From contig JARLJI010000244.1 in NCBI GenBank assembly GCA_031291295.1, forward strand, positions 55,078 to 119,077: a stretch of DNA of 64,000 bases. The letters are read 5' to 3'. The DNA comes from Rhodoferax sp. (GTDB lineage: Bacteria; Pseudomonadota; Gammaproteobacteria; Burkholderiales; Burkholderiaceae_C). Shown here piece by piece: positions 59,014-64,000 of this stretch. Each line of letters starts with the position of its first letter. The first letter of the stretch is position 1. The position numbers and the translations under genes were made by a program. Under the pieces are notes generated by a model. That model was not told where the DNA came from, did no database searches, and worked only from the letters and a program-made list of their open reading frames with translations.

Positions 59014-59844
59014 ATGAATACCGATAAACTTCTGGCGCCGTGGCAGCTGCATGATGACGCGAGCGGCAAACCCTGCCGGCTGGCCGGCTTCGACCCCAAG
59101 GCCCAGCCTTTTTCCATCGGCGACAAGGCCCAGGACAAGGTCCGCGTCGAGGCCCTGGCGCTGGAGCTGGACACGCTGCAGGAACTGTTTTACGCCGACC
59201 GGCGCTACAAACTGCTGGTGGTGCTGCAAGGCATCGACGCCGCGGGCAAGGACGGCACCATCCGCGGCGTGTTTGGCCAGCTCAGTCCGCTGGGGGTGGA
59301 CACCATCGGCTGGAAGGTGCCGTCCGAGGAAGAGCGCACCCACGACTACCTGTGGCGCATCCACCAGAAAATGCCCGGTGCGGGCCAGGTGATGATTTTC
59401 AACCGCAGCCACTACGAAGAGGTGCTGGTGCCGGTGGTCAACGGCTGGATCACGCCGGCGCAGACGCGCCAGCGCTACCAGCACATCAACGAGTTCGAGC
59501 GGCTGTTGGTGGAAACCGGCACGGTGGTGCTCAAGTTCATGCTGCACATCAGTTATGAGGAGCAACGCGTGCGCCTGCAGGAGCGCGTGGACGATCCCAC
59601 CAAGCACTGGAAATTCAGCCTGGGTGACCTGGAGGTGCGCAAGCAATGGCCCGCGTACCAGCAGGCCTACGAGGGGCTGCTGGGTGCCACCAGCACGGCC
59701 TGGGCGCCCTGGACCGTGGTGCCGGCCGACTCCAAGACCCACCGCAACCTGATGATCGCCACTGTGGTGCGCGACGCCTTACGCGGACTGGATCTGCGCT
59801 ACCCGCCGAGCGATCCGAAGCTGGCCGGGCTCAAGGTCAAGTAA
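59014..59844 (+). CDS. Polyphosphate kinase 2 family protein
   Basis: PPK2-family phosphotransferase of 276 aa that uses polyphosphate to phosphorylate nucleotides. Seen: Walker A LLVVLQGIDAAGKDGTIRGVFGQLSPLGV, the lid and Walker B region IHQKMPGAGQVMIFNRSHYEEVLVPVV, KFMLHISYEEQRVRLQERVDDPTKHWKFSLGDL and the C-terminal WTVVPADSKTHRNLMIATVVRDAL. Single-domain form without the N-terminal duplication. Nucleotide preference (ADP/GDP or AMP) is not decidable here. ATG 59014 is preferred over the track start 58903. Divergent from the PRF-like gene. Confidence 0.94.
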   Translation: MNTDKLLAPWQLHDDASGKPCRLAGFDPKAQPFSIGDKAQDKVRVEALALELDTLQELFYADRRYKLLVVLQGIDAAGKDGTIRGVFGQLSPLGVDTIGWKVPSEEERTHDYLWRIHQKMPGAGQVMIFNRSHYEEVLVPVVNGWITPAQTRQRYQHINEFERLLVETGTVVLKFMLHISYEEQRVRLQERVDDPTKHWKFSLGDLEVRKQWPAYQQAYEGLLGATSTAWAPWTVVPADSKTHRNLMIATVVRDALRGLDLRYPPSDPKLAGLKVK

Positions 59845-59898
59845 GCCCGCGGGTTGACGCCGGATTCGGGAGTGCTAAAAAGGGCCGGGTCCTCTTTT

Positions 59899-59931
59899 CT
59901 AATTGACGTTTACGTAAACGTCAATTAGTAT
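59899..59931 (+). promoter_or_regulatory. icmF promoter within a perfect 30-bp palindrome
   Basis: A perfect 30-bp palindrome (half-site CTAATTGACGTTTAC, 59899-59928). A sigma70-like -35 TTGACG (59903-59908) and -10 TAGTAT (59926-59931) with a 17-bp spacer are built into it. The icmF ATG is 52 bp downstream. A repressor on the palindrome would occlude both promoter hexamers. Confidence 0.85.
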
Positions 59932-59983
59932 CGTGCCACCCCAGATCCGATCCACACCCAACGCTGCCCCGCATGGAGACACC

Positions 59984-62900
59984 ATGACCGACCTGTCCGC
60001 TGAATACCAGGCCCTTGCCAACTACCGCCCCACGCACAAGGTGCGCTTCGTCACGGCCGCCAGCCTGTTCGACGGGCACGACGCGGCCATCAACATCATG
60101 CGGCGCATCCTGCAGGGCATGGGCGCCGAGGTCATCCACCTGGGCCACAACCGCAGCGTGGACGAGGTCGTGACCGCCGCGCTGCAGGAAGACGCGCAGG
60201 GCATCGCCATCAGCAGCTACCAGGGCGGGCACGTGGAGTACTTCAAGTACATGGTGGACCTGCTCAAAAGCCGCGGCGGCGAACACATCCAGGTCTTTGG
60301 CGGCGGCGGCGGCGTGATCGTGCCGCCCGAGATCCGCGAGCTGCAGGCCTACGGCGTGGCGCGCATCTTCAGCCCCGAAGACGGCCAGAAGATGGGCCTG
60401 GCCGGCATGATCGGCGAGATGGTGATGCGCTGCGACAAGGACCTCAGCGGCTTCGCGCCGAAGGACATTGCTGCCATCCAGGGCCACGGCGAGATGGCCT
60501 GGCGCGCGCTGGCCCAGTTGATCACGGCCCTCGAAAATGCTGCGGGCCCGGCGGCAGGCGAAAGCGCCGATCCCAAATTGGCGACGCTGGTCCAGACCCT
60601 GCGCACCCAGGCGGCGGCGAAGAAGGTGCCCGTGCTCGGCATCACCGGCACCGGCGGCGCCGGCAAGTCATCGCTCACGGACGAGCTGATCCGGCGCCTG
60701 CGGCTGGACCAGAACGACAGCCTGCGCGTGGCGGTGATCAGCATCGACCCGTCACGCCGCAAGAGCGGCGGCGCGCTCTTGGGCGACCGCATCCGCATGA
60801 ATGCCATTGGTCCATGGCGCAAGCCGCTGCCTGCCAAGGGGGCCGGCAAGCCGGCCGCGGCCGCCGCCGACAACGGCCAACGGGTGTTCATGCGCAGCCT
60901 GGCCACGCGCGACTTCGGCTCCGAAATCAGCGCCGCGCTGCCTGACGTGATCGCCGCCTGCAAGGTGGCGGGTTTTGATCTGATCGTGGTGGAAACCTCG
61001 GGCATCCGCCAGGGCGACGCCGCCATCGTGCCGCACGTGGACGTGCCCATGTACGTGATGACGCCCGAGTTCGGCGCCGCCAGCCAGCTGGAAAAAATCG
61101 ACATGCTGGACTTCGCCGAGTTCGTGGCCATCAACAAGTTCGACCGCAAGGGCGCGCTCGACGCGCTGCGCGACGTGGCCAAGCAGGTGCAGCGCAACAA
61201 GGAGGCCTGGACCACGCCGCCGGATCAGATGCCGGTGTTCGGCACCATGGCCGCGCGCTTCAACGACGACGGCGTGACCGCGCTGTACCAGGCCCTCAGC
61301 GTGCGCCTGGCCGAATTGGGCCTCAAGCTCGGCAAATCCAGCCTGCCGCACGTGAGCGTGCGGCACAGCACGAACCAGACGCCGGTGGTGCCGGCGGCGC
61401 GCACGCGGTATCTGGCAGAGATCAGCGACACCGTGCGCGGCTACAAGAAACGCGCGCGCGAACAGGCCCAACTGGCGCGCGAGATCCAGCAGCTGCGCGC
61501 CGCCGCCGCCATGCTGACCGTGGCCAAGCCGGACAAGGCGCGCGCCGCCGAGGCCGCCATCGACCTGGCCGTGGCGCGCGAGCAGACGCAGGACCCGCCC
61601 GCCAAAAAGCTGCTGGCGCAGTGGCCCGAAATGCAGAAGGCCTATGCCGGCGACGAGTACGTGGTGAAGATCCGCGACAAGGAAATCCGCACCGCACTCA
61701 CCACCAGGAGCCTGTCGGGCACCACCATCCGCAAGGTGGCACTGCCGCAGTACCAGGACCACGGCGAGATCCTGCAATGGCTGATGCTGGACAACGTGCC
61801 CGGCAGCTACCCCTACACCGCCGGCACCTTCGCGTTCAAGCGCGAGGGCGAGGATCCGACCCGCATGTTCGCGGGCGAGGGCGACGCCTTTCGCACCAAC
61901 ACCCGCTTCAAGCTGCTGAGCTCGGGCATGGCGGCCAAGCGGCTCTCGACCGCGTTTGACAGCGTGACCCTGTACGGCAACGACCCCGATCCGCGTCCCG
62001 ACATCTACGGCAAGGTCGGCAACTCGGGCGTGTCGATCGCCACGCTGGACGACATGAAGGTGCTGTACGGCGGTTTTGACCTGTGCAGCCCGTCGACGTC
62101 GGTCTCCATGACGATCAACGGCCCGGCGCCGACCATCCTGGCGATGTTCATGAACACCGCGATCGACCAGAACATCGACAAGTTCAAACAGGACAACGGC
62201 CGCGAGCCGACGGAGACCGAGACGGCCAAGATCAAGGAGTGGGTGCAGGAGAACGTGCGCGGTACGGTGCAGGCCGACATCCTCAAGGAAGACCAGGGCC
62301 AGAACACCTGCATCTTCTCGACCGAGTTCAGCCTCAAGGTGATGGGCGACATCGCCGAGTACTTCGTGCACAACCGGGTGCGCAACTTCTACAGCGTGTC
62401 CATCAGCGGCTACCACATCGCCGAGGCCGGCGCGAACCCGATCAGCCAGCTCGCCTTCACGCTGTCCAACGGCTTCACCTTTGTGGAAGCGTACCTGGCG
62501 CGCGGCATGCACATCGACGACTTCGCGCCCAACCTGAGCTTCTTCTTCAGCAACGGCATGGACCCCGAGTACACCGTGATGGGCCGCGTGGCGCGGCGCA
62601 TCTGGGCGGTGGCGATGAAAGAGAAATATGGCGCGAACGAACGCAGCCAGAAGCTCAAGTACCACATCCAGACCAGTGGCCGCAGCCTGCACGCGCAGGA
62701 GATCCAGTTCAACGACATCCGCACCACCTTGCAGGCGCTGATCGCGATCTACGACAACTGCAACTCGCTGCACACCAACGCCTTCGACGAGGCCATCACC
62801 ACGCCGACCGAGGATTCGGTGCGCCGCGCGATGGCGATCCAGCTCATCATCAACCGCGAGTGGGGCCTGTCCAAGAACGAGAACCCGAACCAGGGCAGCT

Positions 62901-63358
62901 TCATCATCGAGGAGCTGACCGAGCTGGTCGAAGAAGCCGTGCTACTGGAATTCGAACGCATCGCCGAGCGCGGTGGCGTATTGGGCGCCATGGAAACCGG
63001 CTACCAGCGCGGGCGCATCCAGGACGAGTCGATGCACTACGAGATGCTCAAGCACACGGGCGAGCTGCCGATCGTGGGCGTCAACACCTTCCGCAACCCG
63101 CATGGCGATGCCGTGCAGGACAAGCTGGAGCTGGCGCGCTCCACCGACGAGGAAAAGCAGGGCCAGCTGAAACGGCTGGCCGACTTCCACCAGCGCCACG
63201 CCAAGGAATCCCCCGCGATGCTCAAGACACTGCAGCTCGCCGTGATCGAGAACAAAAACGTGTTCGAGGTGCTGATGCAGGCCGTGCGCGTGTGTTCGCT
63301 GGGCCAGATCACGAATGCGCTGTTCGAGGTCGGCGGGCAGTACCGGCGCAATATGTGA
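59984..63358 (+). CDS. icmF: Fused isobutyryl-CoA mutase (IcmF)
   Basis: Adenosylcobalamin enzyme of 1124 aa interconverting isobutyryl-CoA and n-butyryl-CoA, with its own G-protein chaperone. Domains in order: B12-binding (about 1-140; [18 protein letters not shown] with the cobalt-ligating His, [17 protein letters not shown]), MeaI-like GTPase (about 200-420; [17 protein letters not shown] Walker [56 protein letters not shown]), linker, then the mutase TIM barrel ([103 protein letters not shown]). Length is normal for IcmF. ATG 59984 is used. Unrelated to the type VI secretion protein of the same name. Confidence 0.97.
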   Translation: MTDLSAEYQALANYRPTHKVRFVTAASLFDGHDAAINIMRRILQGMGAEVIHLGHNRSVDEVVTAALQEDAQGIAISSYQGGHVEYFKYMVDLLKSRGGEHIQVFGGGGGVIVPPEIRELQAYGVARIFSPEDGQKMGLAGMIGEMVMRCDKDLSGFAPKDIAAIQGHGEMAWRALAQLITALENAAGPAAGESADPKLATLVQTLRTQAAAKKVPVLGITGTGGAGKSSLTDELIRRLRLDQNDSLRVAVISIDPSRRKSGGALLGDRIRMNAIGPWRKPLPAKGAGKPAAAAADNGQRVFMRSLATRDFGSEISAALPDVIAACKVAGFDLIVVETSGIRQGDAAIVPHVDVPMYVMTPEFGAASQLEKIDMLDFAEFVAINKFDRKGALDALRDVAKQVQRNKEAWTTPPDQMPVFGTMAARFNDDGVTALYQALSVRLAELGLKLGKSSLPHVSVRHSTNQTPVVPAARTRYLAEISDTVRGYKKRAREQAQLAREIQQLRAAAAMLTVAKPDKARAAEAAIDLAVAREQTQDPPAKKLLAQWPEMQKAYAGDEYVVKIRDKEIRTALTTRSLSGTTIRKVALPQYQDHGEILQWLMLDNVPGSYPYTAGTFAFKREGEDPTRMFAGEGDAFRTNTRFKLLSSGMAAKRLSTAFDSVTLYGNDPDPRPDIYGKVGNSGVSIATLDDMKVLYGGFDLCSPSTSVSMTINGPAPTILAMFMNTAIDQNIDKFKQDNGREPTETETAKIKEWVQENVRGTVQADILKEDQGQNTCIFSTEFSLKVMGDIAEYFVHNRVRNFYSVSISGYHIAEAGANPISQLAFTLSNGFTFVEAYLARGMHIDDFAPNLSFFFSNGMDPEYTVMGRVARRIWAVAMKEKYGANERSQKLKYHIQTSGRSLHAQEIQFNDIRTTLQALIAIYDNCNSLHTNAFDEAITTPTEDSVRRAMAIQLIINREWGLSKNENPNQGSFIIEELTELVEEAVLLEFERIAERGGVLGAMETGYQRGRIQDESMHYEMLKHTGELPIVGVNTFRNPHGDAVQDKLELARSTDEEKQGQLKRLADFHQRHAKESPAMLKTLQLAVIENKNVFEVLMQAVRVCSLGQITNALFEVGGQYRRNM

Positions 63359-63372
63359 ATGCTGGCGCGAAT

Positions 63373-63420
63373 GCTACGAATTTTGTAGCAATCAGCGCCC
63401 GCAGGTAAAGGGCTGGCGCC
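63373..63420 (+). repeat. Dispersed GCTAC...GTAGC repeat, copy 10
   Basis: GCTACGAATTTTGTAGCAAT ... AAAGGGCTGGCGCC, 14 bp past the icmF stop. Its hairpin may end the icmF transcript. Confidence 0.75.
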
Positions 63421-63452
63421 CGATTTCTCTTATAACACCAACGCCCCGCGGA

Positions 63453-63617
63453 TCAGCCGCCCTTTTTCGGCCGCTTGCCCGGGTTTTTCTTGTTGTTGGT
63501 GGCGGTGCCGCGCTCCAGGCTGCGTTTTTGTCCGCGGCCGGCCGTGGTGGTATAGCCCGGTGCGGGAATGGGTTTGGGCGCGCAAATGTCGCTCTCGGTT
63601 CTGATTTTCTTGACCAT
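63453..63617 (-). CDS. Small basic protein, 54 aa, function unknown
   Basis: MVKKIRTESDICAPKPIPAPG...SLERGTATNNKKNPGKRPKKGG, strongly basic with no membrane segment. The start at ATG 63617 has CGGAG 7 nt upstream, a well-formed ribosome site, and the track merges it into longer frames (63453-63911) whose upstream part lies across the neighbour's start. Arg/Lys and Pro/Gly content suggests nucleic-acid or ribosome association, but that is a guess. It lies between icmF and the divergent FAD oxidoreductase gene. I do not recognise a named family. Confidence 0.62.
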   Translation of the reverse strand: MVKKIRTESDICAPKPIPAPGYTTTAGRGQKRSLERGTATNNKKNPGKRPKKGG

Positions 63618-63731
63618 GCAATAACTCCGGTAGGTTTTAGGAAACCCCCAATTATCCCCGCACTTGCCCGCGTGGCAGACTCCTGGAATCCAGACTCCGA
63701 TCGCCCACGGCACCTTGCGCCCTGTCCCGTC

Positions 63732-64000
63732 ATGAATCTTGACATCGAACAGCTCCCGGCCGCCTGCGACGTGCTCGTCGTCGGCGCCGGTCCGGCCGGC
63801 AGCGCGGCGGCGCAGCTGCTGGCGCGCGGCGGGCTGGACGTGGTGCTGGTCGACCAGCACGCCTTTCCGCGCGACAAGGCCTGCGGCGACGGCCTGATTC
63901 CCGACGCCCACGAGGCGCTGCGCCGGCTCGGCGTGTGGGACGCCGTGATGGGCGAGGCGCAGCCGGCGCGCTTCGTGCGCTGCGTCGGCCCGCGCGGCAG
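63732..64000 (+). CDS. FAD-dependent oxidoreductase (geranylgeranyl reductase-like), 3' end off window
   Basis: First about 89 codons only. Seen: CDVLVVGAGPAGSAAAQLLARGGLDVVLVDQHAFPRDKACGDGLIPDAHEAL, that is the GxGxxG FAD-binding strand, the acidic end of strand 2 and the CGDGLIP motif of the geranylgeranyl reductase/tryptophan-halogenase-like monooxygenase superfamily. ATG 63732 has no strong Shine-Dalgarno. The frame is open to the right edge. Substrate class cannot be judged from this fragment. Confidence 0.85.
   Translation, partial: MNLDIEQLPAACDVLVVGAGPAGSAAAQLLARGGLDVVLVDQHAFPRDKACGDGLIPDAHEALRRLGVWDAVMGEAQPARFVRCVGPRG

Noticed and set aside
60752-62773. 673-aa minus-strand ORF
   Set aside because: Antisense shadow of icmF, whose plus-strand frame shows all three IcmF domains.
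59984-63358. Type VI secretion IcmF or methylmalonyl-CoA mutase
   Set aside because: B12-binding, GTPase and mutase domains in one chain are diagnostic of fused isobutyryl-CoA mutase; no T6SS features.

Overview
The window looks like chromosomal DNA of a betaproteobacterium of order Burkholderiales, most likely family Comamonadaceae (Polaromonas, Rhodoferax or Variovorax type). This is inferred from high GC content with GC-rich third positions, the argB-slmA pair, a fused isobutyryl-CoA mutase (icmF), a PHA-granule/phasin gene set and dispersed intergenic repeats of a kind I associate with that family. No rRNA, tRNA, CRISPR array, prophage or transposase gene was found.

Layout. (1) 1-7.1 kb, minus strand: a fatty-acid beta-oxidation operon headed by a TetR repressor with a palindromic operator (tetR, acyl-CoA dehydrogenase, DUF2147 protein, 3-hydroxyacyl-CoA dehydrogenase/enoyl-CoA hydratase, thiolase running off the left edge). 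A DUF559 endonuclease-like gene bounded by 36-bp inverted repeats sits between the last two enzymes. (2) 7.1-9.7 kb: an SDR plus FAH-family hydrolase pair typical of deoxy-sugar acid breakdown, then slmA. (3) 9.7-35.9 kb, all minus strand: argB coupled to a surface-polysaccharide (O-antigen or capsule-type) locus. It encodes routes to dTDP-L-rhamnose (rmlBDAC), GDP-mannose (manC), UDP-GalNAc (wbpP-like), dTDP-4-acetamido-4,6-dideoxyglucose (vioA/vioB-like), UDP-L-FucNAc (fnlABC) and a bacillosamine-type diamino sugar (capD/pglF-, pglE- and pglD-like). It also has a PglC-like initiating transferase, three further glycosyltransferases, a Wzx flippase, an EpsG/Wzy-like polymerase and a Wzz-like chain-length protein. 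The middle of the locus (about 20.75-24.24 kb) is conspicuously AT-rich, with one edge inside wzx. Three VapBC-type toxin-antitoxin modules are embedded in the sugar genes.

(4) 35.9-48.5 kb: an AAA/DUF4143 ATPase with a promoter palindrome, then a storage-lipid neighbourhood: a two-domain fatty acyl-CoA reductase, a phasin, a TetR regulator with a TPR-like protein, a wax ester synthase/DGAT, an acyl-CoA-binding protein, and a tightly overlapping four-gene operon (molybdopterin oxidoreductase, lipoprotein aminopeptidase, PHA-granule-system protein, class III CoA-transferase). (5) 48.5-64 kb: an orphan ABC binding protein, three metallopeptidase-type hydrolases (argE, M20 amidohydrolase, DUF2817), coaX, amidase, an odd response regulator, a persulfide dioxygenase-rhodanese fusion, PPK2, icmF behind a perfect 30-bp palindrome, a 54-aa basic protein and the start of an FAD-dependent oxidoreductase.

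Repeats are the recurring theme. A roughly 45-50 bp family (core GCTAT...ATAGC...GGGCTA) occurs at about ten places. Several copies lie inside reading frames, one supplies a signal peptide and start codon, and one forms a terminator. A second palindromic family (ATTCCCGG...CCGGGAAT type) is inserted twice in frame in the wbpP-like gene and brackets a 0.7-kb non-coding inverted structure at 53.3-54.0 kb, the only stretch longer than 300 bases without a gene.
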